A stretch of DNA of 64,000 bases, from contig CAIWTJ010000043.1 of the NCBI GenBank assembly GCA_903915535.1, forward strand, positions 85,017 to 149,016. The letters run 5' to 3'. Shown piece by piece: positions 54,809 to 63,603 of this stretch (position 1 is the first letter of the stretch; each line of letters starts with the position of its first letter). This DNA comes from Enhydrobacter aerosaccus (GTDB lineage: Bacteria; Pseudomonadota; Alphaproteobacteria; Reyranellales; Reyranellaceae). A program made the translations under genes and the position numbers. Below the pieces are notes generated by a model. That model had not been told where the DNA came from. It saw only the letters and a program-made list of their open reading frames with translations, and did not search any database.

Positions 54809-55639
54809 ATGGCGATGATCGAAGTGGCTGAGCGGCGCAAGCGGGGACAGGAACAGAGCGGCGGCTGGGGCGAAACCGTTCGCACGGTCGTCTACGCCGT
54901 GCTGATCGCGCTTGTCGTGCGCACCTTCGCCATCGAGCCGTTCAATATTCCCTCGGGCTCGATGATTCCCACGCTGCTGGTCGGCGACTATCTGTTCGTG
55001 TCGAAATACTCGTACGGATACTCCAAGCATTCGTTCCCTTTTTCGGCGGGTCTCTTCCCGGGCCGCATCTTCAAGAAGATGCCCGAGCGCGGTGACGTGG
55101 CCGTGTTCAAGTATCCCGGCGACCAGGGCCAGGGCGTCGCGCGCACCGACTACATCAAGCGCATCGTCGGCCTGCCGGGCGATCGCATCCAGGTGACCAA
55201 CGGCGTGCTGCACATCAACGGCGAGGCCGTCGAGCGCATCCGCATCGGCGACTACGTGAAGGGCGCTCACGGTCAGTACCAGAAGGGCACGCTCTACAGC
55301 GAGAAGCTGCCCAACGGACGGCGCTACACCGTGCTCGAATATTCCGACAACGGCCCGTCCGACAACACGCCGGAATTCCTGGTGCCGGCCAACAGCTTCT
55401 TCGTCATGGGCGACAATCGCGACGACTCGCTCGACAGCCGCACGCGGCTCACGTTGCGCGACATCGCGGGCATGCCGCGCGAGCGCGACGAGCTCGGCTG
55501 GTACGTGCCCGACGAGAATCTTGTCGGCCGCGCCGAATTCATCTTTTTCAGCCACGACCCGTCGGCCGCCGGCTGGACGGAGCCGTGGAAGTGGCCGGAA
55601 GCGATCCGCTTCAGCCGCTTCTTCACGGCGATCCACTGA
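54809..55639 (+). CDS. lepB: Signal peptidase I
   Basis: Cleaves signal peptides at the outer face of the inner membrane. The 276-residue protein has one N-terminal transmembrane helix (about residues 24-40), nucleophile Ser51 in IPSGSMIPTLL and general base Lys117 in TDYIKRIVGLPGDRI. MGDNRDDSLDSR (about 202-213) completes the site. ATG 54809 lies about 20 bases after a TATATG-like -10; a second ATG two codons later is also usable. The last 55 bases overlap the rnc frame. Confidence 0.95.
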   Translation: MAMIEVAERRKRGQEQSGGWGETVRTVVYAVLIALVVRTFAIEPFNIPSGSMIPTLLVGDYLFVSKYSYGYSKHSFPFSAGLFPGRIFKKMPERGDVAVFKYPGDQGQGVARTDYIKRIVGLPGDRIQVTNGVLHINGEAVERIRIGDYVKGAHGQYQKGTLYSEKLPNGRRYTVLEYSDNGPSDNTPEFLVPANSFFVMGDNRDDSLDSRTRLTLRDIAGMPRERDELGWYVPDENLVGRAEFIFFSHDPSAAGWTEPWKWPEAIRFSRFFTAIH

Positions 55640-56340
55640 AGACTGCCGACGTCGACCTGCCTGCGCTGGCCGCAGGCATCGGTCACGCCTTCGCCGACGC
55701 CGAGCTTGCCGCCGAGGCGCTCACGCATCGCAGCGCGCTCGATCGCCGGCCGGAGCTGAAGGCCGCGTTCCCCAACGGCAACGAGCGTCTCGAATTCCTG
55801 GGCGACCGCGTGCTCTCGCTCGCAATGGCCGACTTCCTGCTGCGCCGTTTCCCGCATGAGCGCGAGGGCGAGCTGGCGCGCCGCCACGCCGCCCTCGTGA
55901 AGGCGGGCACTCTGGTCGAGATCGCCGGCGAAATCGATCTGGGCCCGCACGTACGCCTCGGCGACTCCGAGCGCGTGGAGGGCGGCAAGGTTAAGCCGAC
56001 CATCGTGGCGGATGCGCTCGAGGCGCTGCTGGGTGCCGTCTTCCTCGATGCGGGCTTCGCGGCTGCCGCGGGCTGCGTCGAGAAATTGTGGGGCGCGCGC
56101 ATCGGCGAGCATCTGTCGGCGCCGCGCGATGCCAAGACGACACTGCAGGAATGGGCGCAGGCCCGCCGCCTGCCATTGCCCGACTATCGCGAGGTCGGCC
56201 GCGAAGGTCCGCCGCACGCGCCGGTCTTCGTTCTGGAAGTGACGATCAAGGGGCATCCGCCGGCCCAGGGCAAGGGCGGCAACAAGCGCGAGGCCGAGCG
56301 GCTCGCCGCGACGGCGCTTCTCGAAAGGTTGGACAAATGA
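55585..56340 (+). CDS. rnc: Ribonuclease III
   Basis: Cleaves double-stranded RNA in rRNA and mRNA maturation. The signature NERLEFLGDRVLSLAMADFL is at about residues 65-84, the second acidic site is in DALEALLGAVFLDAG, and a dsRNA-binding domain at about 180-250 contains NKREAERLAATALLERLDK. No ATG or GTG lies between the lepB stop and the conserved core, so a start within lepB is needed: GTG 55585 or 55591, or CTG 55636. I chose 55585. era follows with a 4-base overlap. Confidence 0.93.
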   Translation: MEVAGSDPLQPLLHGDPLKTADVDLPALAAGIGHAFADAELAAEALTHRSALDRRPELKAAFPNGNERLEFLGDRVLSLAMADFLLRRFPHEREGELARRHAALVKAGTLVEIAGEIDLGPHVRLGDSERVEGGKVKPTIVADALEALLGAVFLDAGFAAAAGCVEKLWGARIGEHLSAPRDAKTTLQEWAQARRLPLPDYREVGREGPPHAPVFVLEVTIKGHPPAQGKGGNKREAERLAATALLERLDK

Positions 56341-57260
56341 CTGAGGCAAAGACCCGGGCCGGCTATGTCGCCATCGTGGGCGCGCCGAACGCCGGCAAGT
56401 CGACCCTGGTGAACGCCCTGGTGGGCTCGAAGGTCTCGATCGTCTCGCCCAAGGTCCAGACGACGCGCATGCGGGTCACCGGCATTGCCGTCACGGACCT
56501 GCCCGATGGATCGCGCGCGCAGGTCGTTCTGGTCGACACGCCGGGCATCTTCCGGATCCAGAGGCGCCGCCTCGAGCGCGCGATGGTCGCCGCCGCCTGG
56601 CAAGGGGCGGACGATGCCGATGTCGTTTGCCTCGTGGTCGATTCGGAGCGCGGCGTCGGACAGGAGACGCGCGCGATCATCGAGCGTCTGAAGACCATGA
56701 AGGCGCCGCGCTTCCTGATCCTGAACAAGATCGACCGCGTGCCGCGCGATTCGCTGCTCGGGCTGACGACCGAGATCAACCTGCTGCTGCCGTTCGAACA
56801 AACCTTCATGATCAGCGCGCTGAACAACGACGGCGTCGAGTATGTGCTCACGACCGTGGCCAAGCAGCTGCAGCTGAGCCCGTTCTTCTATCCGGAGGAT
56901 CAGGCTGCCGACCTGCCGCTGCGGCTGCTCGCGGCGGAAGTGACACGCGAGCAGGTCTTCCTGCAGCTCAATCAGGAACTGCCGTACGAGACCGCGGTCG
57001 AGACCGACAAGTGGGAGGAGCGCGGCGACAGCTCGGTGCGCATCGAGCAGACGATCCACGTCCAGCGCGAGAACCAGCGCGCCATCGTGCTCGGTGCGGG
57101 CGGCGCCAAGATCAAGCAGATCGGTGCCCGCGCCCGCCACGAACTCGGCCGCATGCTCGAGCGGCCTGTGCATCTTTTCCTGCACGTGAAGGTGAGCGAG
57201 CGCTGGTCCGAGGATCCCTCGCACTACCGCACGATCGGGCTGGATTACGAGCCGAAGTAG
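56337..57260 (+). CDS. era: GTPase Era
   Basis: Essential GTPase that binds the 3' end of 16S rRNA during small-subunit assembly. The 307 residues have G1 GAPNAGKST (15-23), G3 DTPGI (about 65-69) and G4 NKID (about 127-130). A C-terminal KH domain contains IVLGAGGAKIKQIGARARHEL (about 245-265). ATG 56337 overlaps the rnc stop (ATGA). Conserved order rnc-era-recO. Confidence 0.97.
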   Translation: MTEAKTRAGYVAIVGAPNAGKSTLVNALVGSKVSIVSPKVQTTRMRVTGIAVTDLPDGSRAQVVLVDTPGIFRIQRRRLERAMVAAAWQGADDADVVCLVVDSERGVGQETRAIIERLKTMKAPRFLILNKIDRVPRDSLLGLTTEINLLLPFEQTFMISALNNDGVEYVLTTVAKQLQLSPFFYPEDQAADLPLRLLAAEVTREQVFLQLNQELPYETAVETDKWEERGDSSVRIEQTIHVQRENQRAIVLGAGGAKIKQIGARARHELGRMLERPVHLFLHVKVSERWSEDPSHYRTIGLDYEPK

Positions 57261-57275
57261 GCCTACTGCCAGAAG

Positions 57276-57992
57276 ATGGACTGGAGCGACCATGGCATCG
57301 TGCTGGCGGCGCGGCATCACGGCGAGACGGGGCTGGTCGTCAACCTGCTGACGGCGGAACACGGCCGTCACGCGGGCTTCGTCCCGGGCGGCGTTTCCCG
57401 GCGCTCGCGCCCGACCTGGCAGATCGGCAATGTGGTCGAGGTCAACTGGCGCGCGAAGATCGCCGATCAGCTCGGCAACTACAGTGGCGAATTGCGCGAG
57501 GCCCATGCCGCCCGGGCAATGGACAATGCGACGGAGTTGGCGGGACTTTCATCGGCCTGCGCGCTGGTCGACGAGGCGCTGCCCGAGCGTGAGCCCCATC
57601 CCGCGATGTACGATGGTTTCCAGGCCTTCCTGACCGTGCTCGGCCACGAGGGTTGGCCCGCGATCTACGTGCGGCTCGAACTCGGCCTGCTGCAGGAGCT
57701 GGGGTTCGGTCTCGACCTCGAGAAATGCGCGTTGACTGGGACGACCGAGGACCTGGCCTATGTCTCGCCCAAGAGCGGCCGGGCGGTCTCGCGCGCGGCG
57801 GCGGCCCCCTACGCGGAGAAGCTCCTGCCGCTGCCGGCGTTTCTATCCACCGGCGGATTGCCGTCGGGCCCGGACGAGCTGCGCCAAGGGCTCGATTTGA
57901 CGGGATATTTCCTCGAACGGCACGTGTTTTGGCCGCACAACAAGCCCTTGCCTCCCGCGCGGTCGAGACTTATTGAATCGCTGCAACGTTAG
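57276..57992 (+). CDS. recO: DNA repair protein RecO
   Basis: Loads RecA with RecF/RecR in single-strand gap repair. The 238 residues begin with the OB-fold MDWSDHGIVLAARHHGETG. VPGGVSRRSRPTWQIGNVVEVNW follows (family GxxR pattern), then the helical domain with a Leu-rich LQELGFGLDLEKCALTG. Only one cysteine is in the usual zinc region, so the zinc site is absent, as in many Alphaproteobacteria. It follows era by 15 bases and ends the cluster. Confidence 0.92.
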   Translation: MDWSDHGIVLAARHHGETGLVVNLLTAEHGRHAGFVPGGVSRRSRPTWQIGNVVEVNWRAKIADQLGNYSGELREAHAARAMDNATELAGLSSACALVDEALPEREPHPAMYDGFQAFLTVLGHEGWPAIYVRLELGLLQELGFGLDLEKCALTGTTEDLAYVSPKSGRAVSRAAAAPYAEKLLPLPAFLSTGGLPSGPDELRQGLDLTGYFLERHVFWPHNKPLPPARSRLIESLQR

Positions 57993-58037
57993 AACAACAA
58001 AAGCCGCGGCCCTGAATCGCGGTCTGTCTCCCTCTCG

Positions 58038-60281
58038 ATGGCCAAACGCAGCACAAACGTCATACAGCTCGCCGCCGTGAAGCCGGTGCAATTCGGACAG
58101 GCGCTCCAGGAGCGCTACCTGTCCTATGCGCTGTCGACCATCATGGCGCGCTCCCTGCCCGACGTGCGCGACGGGCTGAAGCCGGTTCACCGCCGCCTGA
58201 TGCACGCCATGCGTCTGCTGCGGCTCGCCCCCGACAGTGCCTTCAAGAAGAGCGCGCGCGTGGTCGGCGACGTGATCGGCCAGTATCACCCGCACGGCGA
58301 CCAGTCGATCTACGACGCGCTGGTGCGTCTCGCGCAGGAATTCTCGGTCCGCTATCCGCTGATCGAGGGCCAGGGCAACTTCGGCAACATCGACGGCGAT
58401 AACCCGGCCGCAATGCGTTACACCGAGGCCCGCCTCACGGCGGTCGCCGAGGCGTTGCTGGACGGCATCGACGAGAATGCCGTCGATTTCCGCCCGAACT
58501 ACGACGGCTCGACGGACGAGCCCATCGTGTTGCCGGGCGGCTTCCCCAATCTGCTGGCCAATGGCGCTGCCGGCATCGCCGTCGGCATGGCCTGCTCGAT
58601 CCCGCCGCACAACGCGGGCGAGCTGTGCGACGCGCTGTTGCATCTCATCAAGACGCCCAACGCCCGCATCGACACGCTGGTCGACATGGTGAAGGGGCCC
58701 GACTTCCCGACCGGCGGCATCCTCGTGGAGTCGCGCGAGTCGATGGTCGAGTCGTACAAGACCGGCCGCGGCGCGTTCCGTCTGCGGGCGCGCTGGACCA
58801 AGGAAGAGCTGCCGCGCGGCCAGTACCGGATCATCATCACCGAGATCCCGTACCAGGTGCAGAAGGGCAGGCTGATCGAGCGCATCGCCGAGATCATCAA
58901 CGCCAAGAAGCTGCCGATCCTGGAGGACGTGCGCGACGAGTCGGCCGACGACGTGCGGGTCGTGCTCGAGCCGCGCACCGGGCAGGTGCCGGCGGAGCTG
59001 CTGATGGAGCAGCTCTTCAAGCTCACCGACCTAGAGATCCGCTTTCCGCTCAATCTCAACGTCCTCGACAAGGACAACACGCCGCGCGTGATGGATTTGC
59101 GCGAGGCGCTGCAGGCCTGGCTCGACCATCGCCGCGAAGTGCTGATCCGACGCTCGACGTTCCGGCTCGACGCGATCGAGCGGCGGTTGGAAATCCTCGA
59201 AGGCTACCTGATCGCCTATCTGAATCTCGACAAGCTGATCAAGATCATCCGCGAGGAGGACGAGCCCAAGCCCAAGATGATCAAGGCGTTCGGGCTGAAC
59301 GACAATCAGGCCGAGGCGATCCTGAACATGCGGCTGCGCGCGTTGCGCCGGCTGGAAGAGTTCGAGATCAAAGGCGAGCACAAGAAGCTGTCGGCCGAGC
59401 GCAAGGACCTCAAGGCACTGCTCAAGGACGAGAAGCTGCAATGGGGCAAGATCGCCGAGCAGGTGCAGGAGACCAAGGCGAAATTCGGCCAGAAGACCGC
59501 CCTCGGAAAGCGGCGCACAGAAGTGGCTGACGCGCCGGCGGAGATCGAGCACGCGATCGAGGATTTCGTGGAGCGCGAGCCGATCACGATCGTGCTTTCG
59601 GAGAAGGGCTGGATCCGTGCCGCCAAGGGCCATCTCGACGACAAGCAGGCGGGCGAGCTCAAGTACAAGGAAGGCGATGCGGCCAAATTCGCCGTGCACG
59701 CCCAGTCGACCGACAAGGTCCTGGTGTTCGGTACCAACGGCCGCTTCTACACCGTGGGCTGCGACAAGCTGCCGAGCGCGCGCGGCCATGGCGAGCCGAT
59801 CCGGCTGATGATCGAGCTGGGCAACGACCAGGACATCGTGACGCTCGAAGTCCTGAAGGGCGGCCGCAAGTTCCTGGTGGCGTCCGACGGCGGGCGCGGC
59901 TTCGTGGTGCCCGAGGACGACGTCGTGGCGCAGACCAAGAACGGACGCCAGGTCCTCAATCTTGCCGACAAGGAGAAAGCGCAGGCTTTCTCCGTCGTGC
60001 CCGAAGGCGCGGACTCAATCGCCGCGCTGAGCGAGGGCCGCAAACTCCTGATCTTCCCGCTGGATCAGGTTCCCGAGATGGGCCGTGGCCGCGGTGTGAC
60101 CCTGCAGAAGTCGAAGAACGACCGCCTGTCCGATGCGCAGGCCTTCAAGCTGGCCGAGGGCCTGCCGTGGGGCAATCGGGTGATCGAGGCGGGCGAGCTC
60201 AAGTTCTGGCGCGGCGAGCGCGCCCAGGCGGGCCGGATGCCCGAAAAGGGCTGGCCGCGCGCGAAGCGCTTCAGGGACTAG
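58038..60281 (+). CDS. parC: DNA topoisomerase IV subunit A
   Basis: Subunit A of the decatenating type II topoisomerase. The 747-residue protein has the catalytic Tyr128 in [17 protein letters not shown] and the quinolone-region [19 protein letters not shown] (about residues 77-95). A C-terminal beta-propeller carries [21 protein letters not shown] and [18 protein letters not shown]. It is shorter than GyrA and lacks the GyrA-box QRRGGKG, which supports ParC. It starts 45 bases after recO, and uppP follows 9 bases later. parE is not in the window. Confidence 0.95.
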   Translation: MAKRSTNVIQLAAVKPVQFGQALQERYLSYALSTIMARSLPDVRDGLKPVHRRLMHAMRLLRLAPDSAFKKSARVVGDVIGQYHPHGDQSIYDALVRLAQEFSVRYPLIEGQGNFGNIDGDNPAAMRYTEARLTAVAEALLDGIDENAVDFRPNYDGSTDEPIVLPGGFPNLLANGAAGIAVGMACSIPPHNAGELCDALLHLIKTPNARIDTLVDMVKGPDFPTGGILVESRESMVESYKTGRGAFRLRARWTKEELPRGQYRIIITEIPYQVQKGRLIERIAEIINAKKLPILEDVRDESADDVRVVLEPRTGQVPAELLMEQLFKLTDLEIRFPLNLNVLDKDNTPRVMDLREALQAWLDHRREVLIRRSTFRLDAIERRLEILEGYLIAYLNLDKLIKIIREEDEPKPKMIKAFGLNDNQAEAILNMRLRALRRLEEFEIKGEHKKLSAERKDLKALLKDEKLQWGKIAEQVQETKAKFGQKTALGKRRTEVADAPAEIEHAIEDFVEREPITIVLSEKGWIRAAKGHLDDKQAGELKYKEGDAAKFAVHAQSTDKVLVFGTNGRFYTVGCDKLPSARGHGEPIRLMIELGNDQDIVTLEVLKGGRKFLVASDGGRGFVVPEDDVVAQTKNGRQVLNLADKEKAQAFSVVPEGADSIAALSEGRKLLIFPLDQVPEMGRGRGVTLQKSKNDRLSDAQAFKLAEGLPWGNRVIEAGELKFWRGERAQAGRMPEKGWPRAKRFRD

Positions 60282-60290
60282 GGGAGCAGC

Positions 60291-61097
60291 ATGGATTGGG
60301 TCATGATCTGGAAGACAGTGCTGATCGGCATCGTCGAAGGCCTCACCGAATTCCTGCCGGTCTCCTCGACCGGACACATCATCCTCGCGGAGGAAGTGCT
60401 GCACTTCCAGGGGCCGCCGGGCAAGGTGTTCGAGATCGTGATCCAGCTCGGCGCCATCCTCGCCGTCTGTGTCCTCTACCGCGTCAAGATCATGCTGACC
60501 GTGTCGGGCGTGCTGAAGCGCGACCCGGTGGCGACGCGCTTCGCGACCGCGGTGATCGTGGCCTTCCTTCCGGCCGCGGTGGTCGGCGTGGCGCTGCACA
60601 AGTACATCAAGGCTCTGCTCGACAAGCCGATCGTCGTGGCGGTGGCGCTGATCGTGGGCGGCGTTGCCATCCTGGTGATCGAGAAGCTGGCGCAGCGGCC
60701 GCGCATCAAATCGGTCGACGATATCGACTGGAAGACCGCGCTGTTCATCGGCGTCTGCCAGTGCCTGGCCATGGTGCCCGGTGTCTCGCGCTCGGGCTCG
60801 ACCATCATGGCGGCGCGGGCTTTTCGCGTGGACCGTGCAACGGCAGCCGAATTCTCGTTCTTCCTGGCCATCCCGACCATGCTGGGAGCCACCGTCTACG
60901 ACCTGCTGAAGAACTGGTCGACCCTCGACTGGCACGGCGGCGGCCTGATCCTGCTGGGCATGGCCGTCGCCTTCGTGTCAGCCCTGATCGTGGTCCAGGC
61001 GTTCGTGGCCTTCATCAGCCGCCATGGCTTCGGCGTTTTCGCCTGGTACCGCATTGCAGTGGGCGCATTGGCGCTCGTCTTATTGCTCATGCGTTAG
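60291..61097 (+). CDS. uppP: Undecaprenyl-diphosphate phosphatase
   Basis: Recycles the undecaprenyl carrier of peptidoglycan synthesis and gives bacitracin tolerance. The 268-residue polytopic membrane protein has the two signature loops IVEGLTEFLPVSSTGHIILA (residues 14-33) and MVPGVSRSGSTIMAARAFRV (about 163-182), with Glu and Arg/Ser in the active site. About eight helices follow the usual pattern. It may be cotranscribed with parC, from which it is separated by 9 bases. Confidence 0.96.
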   Translation: MDWVMIWKTVLIGIVEGLTEFLPVSSTGHIILAEEVLHFQGPPGKVFEIVIQLGAILAVCVLYRVKIMLTVSGVLKRDPVATRFATAVIVAFLPAAVVGVALHKYIKALLDKPIVVAVALIVGGVAILVIEKLAQRPRIKSVDDIDWKTALFIGVCQCLAMVPGVSRSGSTIMAARAFRVDRATAAEFSFFLAIPTMLGATVYDLLKNWSTLDWHGGGLILLGMAVAFVSALIVVQAFVAFISRHGFGVFAWYRIAVGALALVLLLMR

Positions 61098-61175
61098 GCC
61101 TCCAACAGCCTTTCCGACGTCCTTGGCGGGTGCCATAAGCCCGCACCATCTGTGAAGCGAACGAGGAGTTTCCCA

Positions 61176-62282
61176 ATGCAACGCCGTAAGTTCTTGCGCA
61201 CCGCCGGTGTCGGCAGTGCCGCCGTCGCCGCGACCGCCACGCTGGCCGCGCCCGCCATCGCGCAGTCGATGCCCGATCTCAACTGGCGCATGACGTCGAG
61301 CTTTCCCAAGTCGCTCGACACGCTGTGGGGTGGCGCCGAGTACTTCGCCAAGCTGGTGTCCGAGATGACGGACGGCAAGTTCAAGATCCGTACGTTCGCC
61401 GCGGGCGAGATCGTGCCCGGCCTGCAGGTGCTCGACGCCGTGCAGAATGGCACGGTCGAGATGGGTCACACCGCCTCGTACTACTTCTTCGGCAAGGATC
61501 CGACGTTCGCGCTGGGCACCGTCGTGCCGTTCGGCCTCAACACGCGTCAGATGGATGCGTGGCTGACGCAGGGCGGCGGCGAGGCTCTGCTCAACGATTT
61601 CTACAAGGGCTACGGCGTCTATGCCGTCGCCTGCGGCAACACCTGCGCCCAGATGGGCGGCTGGTTCCGCAAGGAGATCAAGACGGTCGAGGACCTCAAG
61701 GGCCTCAAGTTCCGCATCGCCGGCATCGCCGGCACGATGCTGGCCAAGCTCGGCGTCATCCCGCAGCAGTTGGCCGGCGGCGACATCTACCCGGCACTGG
61801 AGAAGGGCACGATCGACGCGGCCGAATGGGTCGGTCCGTACGACGACCAGAAGCTCGGCTTCTCCAAGATCGCACCGAACTATTACTACCCCGGCTGGTG
61901 GGAAGGTAACGCAACGCTCCACGCGATGACCAACGTCGAGAAGTGGAACGCGCTGCCGAAGACCTACCAGGCGATCGTCCGTGCGGCCGCGGCCCAGACC
62001 AACGCCTGGGTGCAGGCGAAGTACGATGCCGACAATCCCCGGGCGCTCCGCGAACTGGTTGCGGGCGGGGTCAAGCTGCTACCGTTCTCGCAGCCGATCC
62101 TCGAGGCGTCGTTCGCGGCGGCCAACGAGGTCTATGCCGACCTCAATGCCAAGAACCCTGCGTTCAAGAAGATCTACGACTCGCAGATGGCGTTCCGGAA
62201 GGAAGAGGTCCTGTGGTTCCGCGTGGCCGAGAACACCTTCGACAACTTCATGGCGCGCCAGTCGGCGGCCAACAAGCTCTAG
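61176..62282 (+). CDS. TRAP transporter substrate-binding protein (DctP, TakP-like)
   Basis: Periplasmic receptor of a TRAP transporter. The twin-arginine signal MQRRKFLRTAGVGSAAVAAT ends near APAIAQS (about residue 29). The 368-residue protein has SSFPKSLDTLWGG, YYFFGKDP, QMGGWFRKEIKT, GGDIYPALEKGTIDAAEWVGPYDD and YYPGWWEG, which match the TakP (2-oxo acid-binding) group. From ATG 61176 there is a GAGGAG site; an in-frame start at 61152 would push the RR motif inward. A strong terminator follows. A second copy stands 144 bases downstream. Confidence 0.93.
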   Translation: MQRRKFLRTAGVGSAAVAATATLAAPAIAQSMPDLNWRMTSSFPKSLDTLWGGAEYFAKLVSEMTDGKFKIRTFAAGEIVPGLQVLDAVQNGTVEMGHTASYYFFGKDPTFALGTVVPFGLNTRQMDAWLTQGGGEALLNDFYKGYGVYAVACGNTCAQMGGWFRKEIKTVEDLKGLKFRIAGIAGTMLAKLGVIPQQLAGGDIYPALEKGTIDAAEWVGPYDDQKLGFSKIAPNYYYPGWWEGNATLHAMTNVEKWNALPKTYQAIVRAAAAQTNAWVQAKYDADNPRALRELVAGGVKLLPFSQPILEASFAAANEVYADLNAKNPAFKKIYDSQMAFRKEEVLWFRVAENTFDNFMARQSAANKL

Positions 62283-62306
62283 GGGCGACGCTCCCGACCC
62301 GAGGTG

Positions 62307-62335
62307 AAAAACCCCGCTCCGGCGGGGTTTTTTAT
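62307..62335 (+). terminator. Rho-independent terminator
   Basis: aaaaccccgc (62308-62317), loop tccg and gcggggtttt (62322-62331), followed by more T, is a full intrinsic terminator after the first TRAP-binding protein gene. Confidence 0.9.
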
Positions 62336-62425
62336 CGCCTTTTCAAACGGAATTCCGCGTGTCAGTCTCTCTGCAGCTCGGACTGAGCTGAACAAACAAA
62401 AGAGTCCTCGGGAGGGGAGCACAGG

Positions 62426-63529
62426 ATGGAACGCAGGAAATTTATCAAGACGGCGGGCATTGGCGCGGCCAGCGTGGCCGCGGCGACGACCGTGGCGGCA
62501 CCGGCCATCGCGCAGGGGATGCCCGAGATCAAGTGGCGCCTGACGTCGAGCTTCCCGAAGTCGCTCGACACGCTGTACGGCGGCTCCGAGCTGTTCTCCA
62601 AGATCGTGGGCGAGATGACGGACGGCAAGTTCCAGGTCCGCGCCTTCGCCGCCGGTGAAATCGTCCCGGCCCTCCAGGTCGCCGACGCGGTGCAGAACGG
62701 CACCGTCGAGGCCGGCCAGACCGCGGCCTACTACTTCTTCGGCAAGCACCCGAACTTCGTGTTCGAGACCGGCCTGCCGTTCACCATGAACATGCGCCAG
62801 TACTACGCCTGGCTGCAGTTCGGCGGCGGGCACGAGCTGATCAACGAGTTCTACAAGGAGTACAACTTCCGCTCCTTCACCTTCGGCGGCACGGGCTGCC
62901 AGATGGGCGGCTGGTTCCGCAAGGAAATCAAGACGATGGAGGACATGAAGGGCCTGAAGTTCCGCGTCGGCGGCTTCGCGGGCCTGATCCTCGAGCGTCT
63001 GGGCGTGGTGCCGCAGCAGATCGCCGGCGGCGACATCTATCCGGCCCTCGAGAAGGGCACGATCGACGCCTGCGAATGGGTCGGTCCGTACGACGACGAG
63101 AAGCTCGGCTTCAACAAGGTCGCCAAGTACTACTACTATCCCGGCTGGTGGGAAGGCGCCTCGGTCGGCTCGCTCTACATCAACAACGATGCCTGGGCGA
63201 AGCTGCCCAAGAACTACCAGGCGATCGTCGAGACCGCGGCCGGCATGGTCACCTCGTGGATGGTGCCCAAGTACGACGCCCTCAACCCGGCGGCGCTGCG
63301 CCGCCTCGTGGCCGCAGGCACCGAGTTGCGTCCGTTCCCGCGCGCGATCCTCGAGCCGTGCTTCGCCGAGGCCTGGAAGTACTACGACGAACTCTCGGCC
63401 AAGGATCCGAAGTTCAAGAAGATCTACGACAGCCTGAAGCCGTTCCGTGCCGACCAGAACCTGTGGTTCCGCGTCGCCGAGAACACCTTCGACAACTTCA
63501 ACTTCTCGATGTCGGCCCAGGGCCGCTAG
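62426..63529 (+). CDS. TRAP transporter substrate-binding protein, tandem paralogue
   Basis: A second Tat-exported (MERRKFIKTAGIGAASVAAA) TRAP receptor of 367 residues, clearly a paralogue of the one before: SSFPKSLDTLYGG, YYFFGKHP, QMGGWFRKEIKTMEDMKGLK, EWVGPYDDEKLGF and WFRVAENTFDNF are shared. They differ in the pocket, for example GGTGCQMGG here against GNTCAQMGG, and around 101-130. Ligands may thus differ. The 144-base spacer has the first terminator, a short hairpin (62374-62390) and a GGGAGGGGAG ribosome site. Its own terminator follows. Confidence 0.93.
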   Translation: MERRKFIKTAGIGAASVAAATTVAAPAIAQGMPEIKWRLTSSFPKSLDTLYGGSELFSKIVGEMTDGKFQVRAFAAGEIVPALQVADAVQNGTVEAGQTAAYYFFGKHPNFVFETGLPFTMNMRQYYAWLQFGGGHELINEFYKEYNFRSFTFGGTGCQMGGWFRKEIKTMEDMKGLKFRVGGFAGLILERLGVVPQQIAGGDIYPALEKGTIDACEWVGPYDDEKLGFNKVAKYYYYPGWWEGASVGSLYINNDAWAKLPKNYQAIVETAAGMVTSWMVPKYDALNPAALRRLVAAGTELRPFPRAILEPCFAEAWKYYDELSAKDPKFKKIYDSLKPFRADQNLWFRVAENTFDNFNFSMSAQGR

Positions 63530-63550
63530 TCGGGCAAGCGGACGCCAAAG

Positions 63551-63584
63551 AAAAACCCCGCCGGGCGACCGGCGGGGTTTTTTG
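63551..63584 (+). terminator. Rho-independent terminator, possibly bidirectional
   Basis: accccgccgg (63555-63564), loop gcga and ccggcggggt (63569-63578), flanked by A-run and T-run. It can end both the TRAP receptor gene and the convergent permease gene, which stops at 63604. Confidence 0.9.
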
Positions 63585-63603
63585 TTGCCTGCGTGGAAGC
63601 CCG

